Assembly: GCA_031629035.1 (NCBI GenBank)
Contig: JAVLUG010000027.1
Location: 186,001 to 250,000 of the forward strand
From: MVYY01 sp012517575
GTDB taxonomy: Bacteria; Bacteroidota; Bacteroidia; Bacteroidales; Paludibacteraceae
Direction of reading: 5' to 3'
DNA: 64,000 nt
Made by a program: the position numbers and the translations under genes. The notes under the pieces are model-generated. The model was given only the letters and a program-made list of their open reading frames with translations. It was not told the origin of the DNA and searched no databases. Below, in pieces: positions 1 to 9,825 of this stretch; the first letter of the stretch is position 1; the number at the start of each line of letters is the position of its first letter.

Positions 1-1754
1 TTATAAAAATCATTCCGGAGGAGAATAAAATCATTGGTTACACGACAAAAAATTCAGGCGGAGTGCCCGAAAATTTCAAAAATTACTTTGTTATTGTTTT
101 CGATAAAAAATTTAGTTATAAAACATTAATTATCAACGGAAAATTTAGTGAAAATGAATTGGAAGGGAAAGCCGACCACGCAGGTTCGATAATTGGTTTC
201 TCTACAAAACGCGGTGAATTGGTACATGCTCGGGTAGCATCTTCATTTATCAGTTTTGAACAAGCAGAAATCAATTTAAAAGAACTCGGAAATCATTCGT
301 TTGAAGAAATAAAAACCATCGGTAAAAAACGTTGGAACGAAATTCTTGGTAGAGTGGAAGTTCAAAGCAACGATATAGATAAATTGCGTACCTTCTATTC
401 TTGTCTGTATCGCTCTGTGCTTTTTCCACGCAGTTTTTTTGAATATGATAAAAGTGGCGGAGTAGTGCATTATAGTCCGTATAACGGCAAAACCGAATCG
501 GGTTACCTATTTACTGACACAGGATTTTGGGATACTTTCCGCTGTCTTTTTCCTTTGCTCAATTTGCTTTATCCCGAAATGAATGCGATGATGCAGGAAG
601 GTTTAATCAATGCTTACAAGGAAAGCGGCTTTTTCCCCGAATGGGCAAGTCCGGGACATCGTGGCTGCATGGTTGGAAATAATTCTGCCTCAGTTCTTGC
701 GGATGCATTTTTACAAGGAATCAAGGTGAAGGATACCGACGCTTTATGGGAAGGAATTACCTATACTGCCAACCATGTTCATCCGCAAGTTTCTTCTACA
801 GGCCGTTTAGGTTACGAATATTATAACCGCCTGGGTTATGTGCCTTGCAATGTCGGCATCAACGAAAGTGCAGCCCGCACGCTCGAATATGCTTACGATG
901 ACTGGTGCATTTATCAATTGGGGAAAGCACTTGGCAAACCCGAAAGTGAAATAGAAATATATGCCCAAAGAAGCCGGAATTATCGCAATCTTTTCAGTTC
1001 GAAATACAATTTAATGCAAGGAAGAAAAGATGACGGATATTTTTCGGAACCATTCAGTCCATTTAAATGGGGCGGCGATTTTACTGAAGGGAATGCTTTA
1101 CATTACACTTGGAGCGTTTTTCACGACCCTCAAGGGTTAATCAATTTGATGGGTGGAACGAAGATGTTCAATCAAATGCTTGATACGGTCTTTGCTTTAC
1201 CACCTGTTTTCGATGATAGCTATTACGGCTCTACCATACACGAAATCCGTGAAATGCAAATTATGAATATGGGAAATTATGCACACGGAAATCAGCCGAT
1301 TCAGCACATGATTTATCTTTACAATTATGCAGGTATACCATGGAAAACGCAATATCATGTCAGGCAAGTGATGGATAAATTATATCTTCCTACGCCCGAC
1401 GGTTATTGTGGCGACGAAGATAATGGTCAAACTTCGGCGTGGTACGTATTTTCAGCGCTTGGCTTTTATCCTGTTTGTCCTGGTAGCGGACAATATGTTA
1501 TAGGTTCGCCGCTTTTCTCGAAGGTTGTTTTGCATTTATCAAATGGAAAAACAACTGAAATACTGTCAACTAACAATAATTCCGAAAATGTTTATGTGGA
1601 TAATTTGAAAATAAACGGCAAAAGCTACACCCACAATTATTTAAATATCGATTCGTTGAAAAAAGGAGTAAAACTACTTTTCAGAATGAGTAATATTCCG
1701 AATAAAAAGCGGGGAATAGAGAAAAGCGACTTGCCCTATTCAATGACCAAATAG
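1..1754 (+). CDS. GH92 family alpha-mannosidase, 5' end outside window
   Basis: Calcium-dependent exo-acting alpha-mannosidase that trims mannose from alpha-mannan or N-glycans. The reading frame is open from base 3, so the gene starts upstream of the window and about 583 residues are visible; family members are usually about 750 residues, so the N-terminal beta-sandwich part is missing. Family hallmarks include GRLGYEYYNRLGYVP near bases 800-845 and GDEDNGQTSAWYVFSALGF near 1410-1470, part of the (alpha/alpha)6 catalytic domain, followed by the usual YVIGSPLF strand. The C-terminus ends in a polar tail with no T9SS sorting domain, unlike the next three genes. It begins a run of same-strand secreted glycan enzymes. 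A GTG at base 63 could be mistaken for the start, but family similarity continues upstream of it. Confidence 0.93.
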   Translation, partial: IKIIPEENKIIGYTTKNSGGVPENFKNYFVIVFDKKFSYKTLIINGKFSENELEGKADHAGSIIGFSTKRGELVHARVASSFISFEQAEINLKELGNHSFEEIKTIGKKRWNEILGRVEVQSNDIDKLRTFYSCLYRSVLFPRSFFEYDKSGGVVHYSPYNGKTESGYLFTDTGFWDTFRCLFPLLNLLYPEMNAMMQEGLINAYKESGFFPEWASPGHRGCMVGNNSASVLADAFLQGIKVKDTDALWEGITYTANHVHPQVSSTGRLGYEYYNRLGYVPCNVGINESAARTLEYAYDDWCIYQLGKALGKPESEIEIYAQRSRNYRNLFSSKYNLMQGRKDDGYFSEPFSPFKWGGDFTEGNALHYTWSVFHDPQGLINLMGGTKMFNQMLDTVFALPPVFDDSYYGSTIHEIREMQIMNMGNYAHGNQPIQHMIYLYNYAGIPWKTQYHVRQVMDKLYLPTPDGYCGDEDNGQTSAWYVFSALGFYPVCPGSGQYVIGSPLFSKVVLHLSNGKTTEILSTNNNSENVYVDNLKINGKSYTHNYLNIDSLKKGVKLLFRMSNIPNKKRGIEKSDLPYSMTK

Positions 1755-1794
1755 AATTTAATCAGAAATAATCAAAATAAAAACACAATAAAAA

Positions 1795-4071
1795 ATGAAA
1801 CGTTTCCTTGTAATTTTAAATTTTGCATTTTGTATTTTAACGGTTTCTTTTGCGCAAATTTCATGGCCGGAAGGTCAGTTGTTGCCTTCTTTTCCTGCAT
1901 CGGCATCAACACAGGATTTGATTTATCTGAACAACAATAATTCTGATGCAGAATTGTACCTTTTTTCGTCCCTCAAAGGACTTGTTAACCGCAGACAACC
2001 GCGTATTTTTTCTTATGAAGGAGATGCACTTGCCGAAGGCGCCTATACTTGGCTCAATTCTTTAGGGGTGAAATATAACGAAACGGACGGTTGGACTGTG
2101 TTGTCAAAATACAAATCCGAAGTTTCAGGTTTAATAGTGTATGATCCCGACCAACTCCATACGGTAAATTTGGCTGCTTCAATGGCAAAAAACCTGAATG
2201 CACTGGTAGCTTCTCCGACACTTTTGAGCAGATTAACGGCTGCTCCATTTAATTTTCCAATTCTCAGGGATTTGCGTGGTCGATTCACAAGCAAACTTCA
2301 AATTTACCAAATGATGTTCGATTCTCTTTGGCAAAATATGGACAAGCGTTTGTTGGTTGGGTTGGACCCCATTTTTCACAAAGCTTCGTTGCGTGAATAT
2401 GTCTCAGCATTGGGAATAGCTGTTGTTTGGCTCGATCCAAAAGTTTCAGAGGAAAGTGCTTTACTCAATAAGTTTTTGGCTTCTATGCCAGCCGGAGCAA
2501 ATTATATCGGCTGGTGGCCCGAAGAAGAACCGGGCGTAACGCGTGTTTCTAATTACGGATTTACAACTATTGCAAGCGATTATTGTTCTAACTTGACTTT
2601 TCATAGCGGGATGCCACGAGATATAGATCCGCATCCAATGCCTGCAAAACCGGCTTTGAAAAATAAAATTTATGTTGCTTTTATTTTGAGTGATGGCGAT
2701 AATTTGCAGTATGTTGAACACTTGATGCGAAAAGTATGGAATAATCCTGACAGAGGTTCCGTCCCCATGGGATGGACTTTGTCTCCATCGATGGTTGATG
2801 CCATGCCGGGCGCATTGAATTATTATCATCAATCAGCGACAGATAATGATAATTTGATTTCCGGACCTTCGGGCTATGGATATACTTATCCCAATAATTG
2901 GAATCCCGCTGCACTGGCAAATTTTGTGAAAAAGACCGAAGAATATAATGTGAAAGCCGGTATTCGTGTTATTACAGTTTGGAATACGATAACTGGCGGC
3001 ATCAATGGCAGTGTTGGAAACATTTATGCAAACAATGCACCAACTTTGTTGGGTGTTACTGCTCAAAATACCGGAGGTGCTCTTGTTATTTACAATCAAT
3101 TGTTGCCGGGAAAACCGCTTTCGTGTAATTACTGTAATGGCGAACAGGCTATGATAGACCATATTGCCTCTGCTGCTTCGGGTTGGAGTGGCAGAACTCC
3201 GCGCTTCATAATTATTCAGGCAGCTCCGTGGAACAACATTACTCCGACAAGTTTTAAAAATGTGGCCAATACGCTCGACACAAACTATGTAGTTGTTCGC
3301 CCCGACCATATTTTTCAACTTATTCGCGAAGCAAATGGACTTACGGTCAACCCGGGCGGCATAGAAGGGAATGGAGACGGTTTGACTGGAACTTATTTTA
3401 ATGGTAAAAACTTTGAAGAACAGGTCGTAACTCGTACAGATACAACAGTGAACTTCAATTGGGGTGCAAATGCGCCGGTTGCCGAAATTACTAATCCCGA
3501 TAATTTTTCGGTAAGATGGGCAGGGAAAGTAATGCCGCGATATTCCGGTATTTATACCTTTTATTTAACAAGCGACTTTGGCAGTCGACTTTGGGTAAAC
3601 GATCAATTGATTATCGATAATTGGGTCGGTAATATAGCGACGGCAACCGGTAAAATTTCGCTGATTGGCGGTGAAAAATCGGAAATCAAAGTGGAATTTT
3701 TTGATAACCGGAATACGGCTTCGTGCAAATTGGAATGGGCAAGTGCGTTTCAATCTCGTGAAATTATTCCGAAAAGCCAGTTATTCAGAGCCGATCCCAA
3801 TGGCATTGATCAGGTAAATTCTTCTTCTGAGATTAAAATTTATCCTGTAACTTCTGCAACACGCGGAATCGTGAACATTGAAATCACGAATTTTACAGAT
3901 AATGATGAGTGTAACATTCAAGTTTATAACATTTGCGGAAAGTTGCTGTTCAATCAAAAGAGTCTGCAAGCCAGGCAACAATTGGATTTAAGTTCTTATT
4001 CAAAAGGTATTTATCTGATTTCGGTGAAAACAAAGCAATCTTTAACAACATGCAAATATATAATTGACTAG
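1795..4071 (+). CDS. Secreted GxGYxYP putative glycoside hydrolase with PA14 domain and T9SS sorting domain
   Basis: 758-residue secreted protein. A signal peptide (about residues 1-20, ending SFAQ) is followed by a large GxGYxYP-family region, recognised by the signature SGPSGYGYTYPNNW near residues 355-368. Next is a PA14 domain (about 525-650: TGTYFNGKNFEEQ, FYLTSDFGSRLWVNDQLI), a likely carbohydrate-binding or glycan-recognition module. The last 80 residues (from about IKIYPVTSATRG) resemble a type A T9SS C-terminal sorting domain, so it is probably exported by the T9SS encoded in this window and anchored on the surface. The catalytic activity of the GxGYxYP family is only inferred from its genomic contexts. 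It lies 40 bases after the GH92 gene and probably in the same transcript. Confidence 0.87.
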   Translation: MKRFLVILNFAFCILTVSFAQISWPEGQLLPSFPASASTQDLIYLNNNNSDAELYLFSSLKGLVNRRQPRIFSYEGDALAEGAYTWLNSLGVKYNETDGWTVLSKYKSEVSGLIVYDPDQLHTVNLAASMAKNLNALVASPTLLSRLTAAPFNFPILRDLRGRFTSKLQIYQMMFDSLWQNMDKRLLVGLDPIFHKASLREYVSALGIAVVWLDPKVSEESALLNKFLASMPAGANYIGWWPEEEPGVTRVSNYGFTTIASDYCSNLTFHSGMPRDIDPHPMPAKPALKNKIYVAFILSDGDNLQYVEHLMRKVWNNPDRGSVPMGWTLSPSMVDAMPGALNYYHQSATDNDNLISGPSGYGYTYPNNWNPAALANFVKKTEEYNVKAGIRVITVWNTITGGINGSVGNIYANNAPTLLGVTAQNTGGALVIYNQLLPGKPLSCNYCNGEQAMIDHIASAASGWSGRTPRFIIIQAAPWNNITPTSFKNVANTLDTNYVVVRPDHIFQLIREANGLTVNPGGIEGNGDGLTGTYFNGKNFEEQVVTRTDTTVNFNWGANAPVAEITNPDNFSVRWAGKVMPRYSGIYTFYLTSDFGSRLWVNDQLIIDNWVGNIATATGKISLIGGEKSEIKVEFFDNRNTASCKLEWASAFQSREIIPKSQLFRADPNGIDQVNSSSEIKIYPVTSATRGIVNIEITNFTDNDECNIQVYNICGKLLFNQKSLQARQQLDLSSYSKGIYLISVKTKQSLTTCKYIID

Positions 4072-4196
4072 GGGAAAACTTTGCATTCTTTTGCTTGTAA
4101 AACTGAAAACTTTAAGTAGAAAGAATACTTTGAAAAATTAGATCAATTTTTTTCGTTATCATTTATAAAAAACTTTGTGAAAAAATTTAAAAATCA

Positions 4197-6419
4197 ATGA
4201 AACGCATATTTATAATTTTTTTCTTTTCATTTTTTGTTTTTCATTTTTCGTCGGTTTTTGCTCAAATTTCTTCAGGAAAAACTTACAGAATAGCATCCTT
4301 TTATGCAGCCGGAAAATCGCTTACCACAACCAACTCGTCGCTTGACGCAAAAGCTGATGTTATCACTTGGACGGAAACCAATGTAGATGCGCAACGTTGG
4401 ACTGCCGTGGCATCCGGAGATAATTTTTTTTATCTGGCCAATGCCTATTCCGGATTGGTGATGAGCGAAAGTTCACATCGTCCTAAAGCCGGCGACAAAA
4501 TTATACAGGACGTAAACGATAACACATATTGTAAATGGGAATTTCTTCCGGTTGCAAATGGAGCATATCCTAATGCGTATTTTATCCGTTTTTCTATTCA
4601 ATCTTCGGACAATTATCTTTATCTTGAACCGGATACCGATGCCAATGCTTCGGCTATTAAGCTACAACTCAAGAAAACAGATGCCGATTCTATTCGCCAA
4701 ATGTGGTTTGTAGAGTCAACACCCAATTTTCCCATTGGCATGTCGGAAGCGTTGCGCGATAGCGTCATGATGGGATGGAAAAACAGGTATTTCAACATGT
4801 TGAAGACTTCTACCGGATTTTGGGGCGAAGCCGAAATGATGGAAACAATTCTCGATGCTTATGAAACTACCGGAAAACAGGAATACAAAACGATGTTTGA
4901 ACAGGTTTACGAACATTTTGTAAGTTATCCTGCCGGCTGGGGACAACCGGGAAACGGACAGGACTGGACATGGAATGAATACAATGATGACATTGCTTGG
5001 GCTGTGTTGGCAAGTGTCAGAGCATATCTTATGTTTGGACAACATCCCAATTCCGGAATCAATTATTTGACAATTGCGAAAAACAATTATGATAATATGT
5101 ATTCCCGAGCCTTGTTACCATCGGGAATGTTGCGATGGAAACAAACTCCAACCGGGAATCAGGGCAGCAATTCCTGTATCAACGGACCGGCAGAAGTTGC
5201 CGCGTGTTACCTTGCCATGGCTACCGGCGACGATTCTTATTACGAAAAAGCAAAAAAACTTTATGCGCTCCAAAGACAATATCTTTATGATCCCGCCACA
5301 GGAAAAGTGTATGATTCGGGTTCGTGGAACAACGGAGTTTTTACGGTAGGCAATTATTGGGTTTCTACCTACAATCAGGGAACTTTTCTGGGTGCAGCGC
5401 TGATGCTTTTCAATCACTATGGCACTGCACAATATCGCACCGATGCAAATAAAATTGCAGAATGGACGAGAAATGATTTGTGCAATACGCATGGCGTCAT
5501 CAAAGTTTGCGGCAGTGGCGATGACCTGCAAGGTTTTAAAGGAATATTGATGCGTTATTTGCGTCGTTATGTTGTTGATTTGGCTTTACCCGACAAGGTG
5601 GAATGGCTGCAACAAAATGCACTGCAGGCTTTTAATAACCGAAATTCAAAAGGTGTGATCTGGACGGCGTGGTGGGAAAAAACTTCTGAAAATTTTATAT
5701 TTTCGGATGGATACGATTTTTCAAATAAACCATTTGGTTGCTCTACTGCCGTTTCCGCTGCTTTTAATGCTCCTCTCGACAAAAACTTGATTGTCAAAGA
5801 TGCGTTCTCAACTATCGAAGCCGAAAATTTTGATTATCTGAAAGGTGTTTTTGTTGAAAAGAGCTCTCGCAATCCGACCTGTATCGGAAATATTCAGGAT
5901 AATTATTATACGGCATACAACAACGTTGATTTTGGAAACGGAACTGCCACCAGCATTGTGATTCGCGTTTATGGCGCAAGTGGCGGCAGCATAGAGCTGC
6001 ACGACGGGAGCGTTTCCGGACAATTGCTTGCCACGGTCAACGTCCCGGCTGGAAATTCATGGACAGACCTATCGACTTCGGTTTCTCTTACCGGACAACA
6101 TAATATTTATTTCGTTTTCAAAGGCAATGGTTTTAAAATGGATAAATTCAGTTTTAATTCTGAAGGAAATGGACTCAAAAATTCCTCCGAAAAATCCATT
6201 ATATCTCTTTATCCTAATCCGGCCACGACGGTTTTGCATGTGGATTTTCCTCAAAATGGATATGCAAGTATTTATAATTCTTCAGGGAAGGAGGTTGCAT
6301 TTGCCAATATTTTTGCAGGAAAAACAACCTTGAATGTAAAGGATTACCAATCGGGAGTTTATTTTATCAATATTTCAAGCAGTAACGAAAGTTTTTTTGC
6401 TAAATTCTTAAAAAAATGA
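4197..6419 (+). CDS. Secreted GH76 endo-alpha-1,6-mannanase-like protein with CBM-like and T9SS sorting domains
   Basis: 740-residue secreted protein. The signal peptide runs to about residue 23 (SVFAQ). Residues about 25-175 look like a ricin/beta-trefoil-type module (KTYRIASFYAAGKSL, repeated W and Q positions). The GH76 catalytic region covers about 180-520; WNEYNDDIAWAV contains the adjacent Asp pair (D264, D265) expected of this family, which cuts the alpha-1,6-mannan backbone. Residues about 535-655 resemble a CBM6-like beta-sandwich (FSTIEAENFDYLKGV, IELHDGS). A T9SS sorting domain ends the protein (LYPNPATTVLHVDF to KFLKK). Its stop codon overlaps the next start (ATGA), indicating translational coupling. 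Together with GH92 it points to alpha-mannan as substrate. Confidence 0.9.
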   Translation: MKRIFIIFFFSFFVFHFSSVFAQISSGKTYRIASFYAAGKSLTTTNSSLDAKADVITWTETNVDAQRWTAVASGDNFFYLANAYSGLVMSESSHRPKAGDKIIQDVNDNTYCKWEFLPVANGAYPNAYFIRFSIQSSDNYLYLEPDTDANASAIKLQLKKTDADSIRQMWFVESTPNFPIGMSEALRDSVMMGWKNRYFNMLKTSTGFWGEAEMMETILDAYETTGKQEYKTMFEQVYEHFVSYPAGWGQPGNGQDWTWNEYNDDIAWAVLASVRAYLMFGQHPNSGINYLTIAKNNYDNMYSRALLPSGMLRWKQTPTGNQGSNSCINGPAEVAACYLAMATGDDSYYEKAKKLYALQRQYLYDPATGKVYDSGSWNNGVFTVGNYWVSTYNQGTFLGAALMLFNHYGTAQYRTDANKIAEWTRNDLCNTHGVIKVCGSGDDLQGFKGILMRYLRRYVVDLALPDKVEWLQQNALQAFNNRNSKGVIWTAWWEKTSENFIFSDGYDFSNKPFGCSTAVSAAFNAPLDKNLIVKDAFSTIEAENFDYLKGVFVEKSSRNPTCIGNIQDNYYTAYNNVDFGNGTATSIVIRVYGASGGSIELHDGSVSGQLLATVNVPAGNSWTDLSTSVSLTGQHNIYFVFKGNGFKMDKFSFNSEGNGLKNSSEKSIISLYPNPATTVLHVDFPQNGYASIYNSSGKEVAFANIFAGKTTLNVKDYQSGVYFINISSSNESFFAKFLKK

Positions 6420-9175
6420 AAAAATCATTATTTTTATTGTTCGCCGTTAATTTAGGCTGTTTTTTATTTATTCTCAATGCAAAGGCCGATAATTATATCA
6501 AAAATCGTGCACCTCTGGCGGAAGTTCCGTTTATACAATTGCCCATTGGTTCAGTAAAAGCTGAAGGTTGGCTGCTGAAGCAGTTAGAACTTCAAAGAGA
6601 TGGATTGACCGGCTGTGCGGAAACTTTGTACAACAGCAACAACGATTTAGGCTCTGGCAGCGATTGGCTGGGTGGTACAGGCGACAGCTGGGAACGGGTG
6701 CCTTATTATTTAAAAGGATTGGTACCTTTGGCTTACGAGTTGGATAACGACAGCCTCAAAACAAAAGCACAAAAATGGATCGACTGGACATTGAACCATC
6801 AACAACGCAGCGGCTTTTTCGGTCCTGTCAACAACAAAGACTGGTGGCCGCGCATCCCGATGCTGTACGCTCTCAAAGATTATTTTGAAGCTACCGGCGA
6901 CAGCCGAGTGATACCGTTTTTTACCAAATACTTCCAATTTCAGCTCAATTACCTTGACACCCAGCCTTTGGACAGTTGGGCGAAATCGCGTGCTGGAGAT
7001 AACATCGAACTTGTTTTTTGGCTCTACAACCAAACCGGCGATACTTTCTTGCTCGACCTTGCTGACAAACTGAAAAACCAGGCTTACGACTGGACGGATA
7101 TTTTTACCAACAACAAATTTAATCAATTTGGTGCCGATTTTCAGCCCAAACATAATGTAAATGTTCCGCAAGCAATGAAAATGCCGGCCGTTTATTATCA
7201 AAAATCTTTGTCGCAAGCCGATAGAGATGCTTATACTGTAGGGCGGGAACATTTGATTTGCGAACACGGACAGCCACACGGAATGGAATCGGGAAACGAA
7301 ATGCTTGCTGGAAAATCTTCTTTGACCGGACTTGAACTTTGCTCGGCAGTGGAACAAATGCAGACTTGCGAAACGGTGCAAATGATTCTTGGCGATGCTT
7401 CCATTGGCGATTTGTTGGAAAAAGTCGCTTTTAATGCTTTGCCCGGCGGATTGACCAACGATATGAAAGGGTTGCAGTATTATCAACAAGCCAATCAGGT
7501 TGTCAGCAAATTTGGATACATCGGTTTTGCCCAAAATTACGATAACGGAAATATGCCCGGTCCGTATTCCGGATACGGATGTTGTCGTTTCAATTTTCAC
7601 ATGGGTTTTCCTTATTTTGTAAAAACGATGTGGGCAGCTACTCACGACAACGGTTTGGCTGCTATGGCTTATGCTCCGTGTACGGTTAACGCATTGGTGG
7701 CCGATAATGTTAAGATTGGTATTCACGAAATTACAAATTATCCTTTCGACGAACAACTGACATTTGTTATTTCTGCTGACCAATCGGCAAAATTTCCCTT
7801 GAAATTTAGAATTCCGGCATGGTGCAAATCACCCGAAATTAAAGTAAATGGCGTAGCGCAAAGTAATATTGTTCCCGGCGAATTTTATACCATTCATCGC
7901 ACTTGGAGCAACAATGATGTTGTAAATATCGTCTTTCCAATGCCCATATTTATCAATCAGGAAGTCAACAATGCCGTCAGTATTCAAAGAGGACCGTTGG
8001 TTTATTCGTTGAAAATGAATGAAAATTGGTCTGTACGCAACGATTACGGGAATGGTTTCCGTGAATATGAAGTGTTGCCTGCTTCGACGTGGAATTATGC
8101 ATTGGTGATTGACCAAAATAATCCAGAAAATTCTATTCAGGTTAATCGGGTTGTAAACACAACAATGCCTGAAAATCCTTTTGCTGAACCTCCTGTAACA
8201 CTTTCGGTTTCTGCGCGTAAACTTCCTTCCTGGACTTTATCGCACAATGATCGCATTGCAACTGATCCGCCTTTCAGTCCTGTGGAAACTTCTGAACAAC
8301 TGGAGCAGATAACGCTTGTTCCTTATGGCTCAGAAACGCTTCGGGTTACGTGTTTCCCTGTTGTTGGCGAGAAAAAATTGATAACCGACAGGTTTGCTGA
8401 AGATTTCTCTGAAGGACAAAAAGGCTGGGTGCAGTACAGCGGAAGTTTTTATGTGAAAGATGGCGAATATTTTGCAGGAAAGCTTGAGGCAAGTCATCCC
8501 TGTTCAAAATCGGTTTTCCCTGCAACCAATTTTTCGGATTTTATCTATGATGCTAAAATTCAGGTGAGTAGCACGGGTGATGCAGGAATTTTGTTCCGTG
8601 CAAGTTGTCTGTCGTTTGGGCCCGATGAATACAGCGGTTATTATGCATTAATCAGCAACGAAAGACAACAAATTGAAGTTGGAAAAGCCGATGGTTCGTG
8701 GCATTTTTTGATTGCTTCCAAAATGCAAATCAATGCAAACCAATGGTACAATATTCGCGTAGTAGCAAAAGGCAACAACATTAAATTTTATGTGGATGAT
8801 ATGAGCGTCCCGAAAATTGATTTTAATGATAACTCATATTCAAGTGGATGTATTGGAGTCCGTTCCTACAACTCAACTGCCATTTGGGATGATATTGTAG
8901 TTTTATCGCTTTCGGACACAAATGTGCCGACCAAGAAAACAACGGATAAATTAGTTCTTTATCCTAATCCGGTATCGAGCGATTTGTCTATCAACATTCC
9001 GCAAAGCGGGTGTCTGGCGGTTTTCGATGTGGCAGGAAACCAAATTTATTCCACTGCAGTAACTTCAGGTATTGCTATTTTAAATACAGCAGGTTATAGC
9101 GATGGGATTTATCTGGTAAAACTTTTTTCCGATAAAGGAATAGACATTGCCAAATTTGTGAAGAAAAATGGATGA
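6416..9175 (+). CDS. Secreted GH127-like (DUF1680) glycosidase with LamG/DUF1080-like and T9SS sorting domains
   Basis: 919-residue secreted protein, signal peptide about 1-24. Residues about 30-640 match the beta-L-arabinofuranosidase-like (alpha/alpha)6 family: NRAPLAEVPFIQLPIGSVKAEGW at the start, the putative zinc/catalytic set E307 and C309 (in LELCSAVEQ) and the C389-C390 pair (YGCCRFNFHMG). This matches the Glu-x-Cys plus Cys-Cys arrangement known in GH127. Residues about 660-840 form a concanavalin-like module of the LamG/DUF1080 type (FAEDFSEGQKGW, YNIRVVAKGNNIKFYVDD). A T9SS sorting domain ends the protein (LYPNPVSSDLSINI to KFVKKNG). The start overlaps the GH76 stop by 4 bases. Substrate within the broad DUF1680 family is uncertain; arabinofuranosyl residues are one possibility. 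Confidence 0.85.
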   Translation: MKKSLFLLFAVNLGCFLFILNAKADNYIKNRAPLAEVPFIQLPIGSVKAEGWLLKQLELQRDGLTGCAETLYNSNNDLGSGSDWLGGTGDSWERVPYYLKGLVPLAYELDNDSLKTKAQKWIDWTLNHQQRSGFFGPVNNKDWWPRIPMLYALKDYFEATGDSRVIPFFTKYFQFQLNYLDTQPLDSWAKSRAGDNIELVFWLYNQTGDTFLLDLADKLKNQAYDWTDIFTNNKFNQFGADFQPKHNVNVPQAMKMPAVYYQKSLSQADRDAYTVGREHLICEHGQPHGMESGNEMLAGKSSLTGLELCSAVEQMQTCETVQMILGDASIGDLLEKVAFNALPGGLTNDMKGLQYYQQANQVVSKFGYIGFAQNYDNGNMPGPYSGYGCCRFNFHMGFPYFVKTMWAATHDNGLAAMAYAPCTVNALVADNVKIGIHEITNYPFDEQLTFVISADQSAKFPLKFRIPAWCKSPEIKVNGVAQSNIVPGEFYTIHRTWSNNDVVNIVFPMPIFINQEVNNAVSIQRGPLVYSLKMNENWSVRNDYGNGFREYEVLPASTWNYALVIDQNNPENSIQVNRVVNTTMPENPFAEPPVTLSVSARKLPSWTLSHNDRIATDPPFSPVETSEQLEQITLVPYGSETLRVTCFPVVGEKKLITDRFAEDFSEGQKGWVQYSGSFYVKDGEYFAGKLEASHPCSKSVFPATNFSDFIYDAKIQVSSTGDAGILFRASCLSFGPDEYSGYYALISNERQQIEVGKADGSWHFLIASKMQINANQWYNIRVVAKGNNIKFYVDDMSVPKIDFNDNSYSSGCIGVRSYNSTAIWDDIVVLSLSDTNVPTKKTTDKLVLYPNPVSSDLSINIPQSGCLAVFDVAGNQIYSTAVTSGIAILNTAGYSDGIYLVKLFSDKGIDIAKFVKKNG

Positions 9176-9315
9176 ACTCGTAATTTGATGTTCAGAAAAA
9201 ATTAGAAAACATCAAGATAAGGGGAGAGGCATGGTATTTTTGTGAAACCAAGAAACCAAATTAAACCTGAAAAATAACACTGTAACATTGATAAAAATTT
9301 TTCATAAGGATTCAT

Positions 9316-9323
9316 TATCTTTG
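9316..9323 (+). promoter_or_regulatory. Bacteroidota -7 promoter element of the 9355 gene
   Basis: TATCTTTG fits the Bacteroidota TAnnTTTG -7 consensus, 31 bases before the ATG at 9355. A clear -33 TTTG at 19-21 bases is lacking; TTG at 9288-9290 is 25 bases away. An AAAGGAGAG Shine-Dalgarno-like stretch lies just before the ATG. Confidence 0.55.
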
Positions 9324-9354
9324 CAGACGTCAAACGAAAGCAAAGGAGAGATAG

Positions 9355-9813
9355 ATGGAAAATCAGATTAATGAGCCCAAAAAGCAATATTACGAACCCA
9401 TGCACACATGCGAACATATTCTTAATCAGACGATGATTCGCATGTTTGGCTGTGGGCGTTCTCAGAATGCCCATATTGAGCGGAAAAAAAGCAAGTGCGA
9501 TTATTTATTACCTCAAGCACCATCTGAAGAACAAATTCAGGAACTTTCCAATCGCGTAAATGCCGTGATCGACAGCCATCTTCCGGTAACCATAGAATTT
9601 TTGAAAAGAGAAGATGCTTCCGGTATTGTTGATTTATCCAAACTTCCCGATGATGCTTCCGACGTTTTGCGGATTGTCAGAGTTGGCGATTATGATGTGT
9701 GTGCCTGCATCGGGCAGCATGTAAACAATACTTCCGAAATCGGTCATTTCGAAATTATCAGCCATGATTATGAAGATGGTCGGTGGCGTCTACGTTTTCG
9801 TTTGATCGACTAA
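9355..9813 (+). CDS. AlaX-like stand-alone tRNA editing (SAD) domain protein
   Basis: 152-residue protein resembling the second additional domain of alanyl/threonyl-tRNA synthetases. That domain hydrolyses mischarged aminoacyl-tRNA in the cytoplasm. The zinc-ligand pattern is visible as H17-x3-H21 (HTCEHILNQ) and C118-x3-H122 (CIGQHVNN). It is at the short end for AlaX proteins and has no N-terminal beta-barrel domain, so it may be an editing-domain relative rather than a canonical AlaX. The ATG has a good Shine-Dalgarno sequence (AAAGGAGAG) and a TATCTTTG -7 element. mtgA and lipB follow closely on the same strand. Confidence 0.75.
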   Translation: MENQINEPKKQYYEPMHTCEHILNQTMIRMFGCGRSQNAHIERKKSKCDYLLPQAPSEEQIQELSNRVNAVIDSHLPVTIEFLKREDASGIVDLSKLPDDASDVLRIVRVGDYDVCACIGQHVNNTSEIGHFEIISHDYEDGRWRLRFRLID

Positions 9814-9825
9814 AAAATTTTTGCT

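Noticed and set aside
6710..7783. 357-codon open frame antisense to the GH127-like gene
   Set aside because: It lies opposite a well-supported gene, has low-complexity composition and no recognisable domain; long antisense frames are common where codon use favours them.
9185..9215. Hairpin TTGATGTT/AACATCAA after the GH127-like gene as a terminator
   Set aside because: Only 8 bp, AT-rich, and no T-run follows, so it does not qualify.
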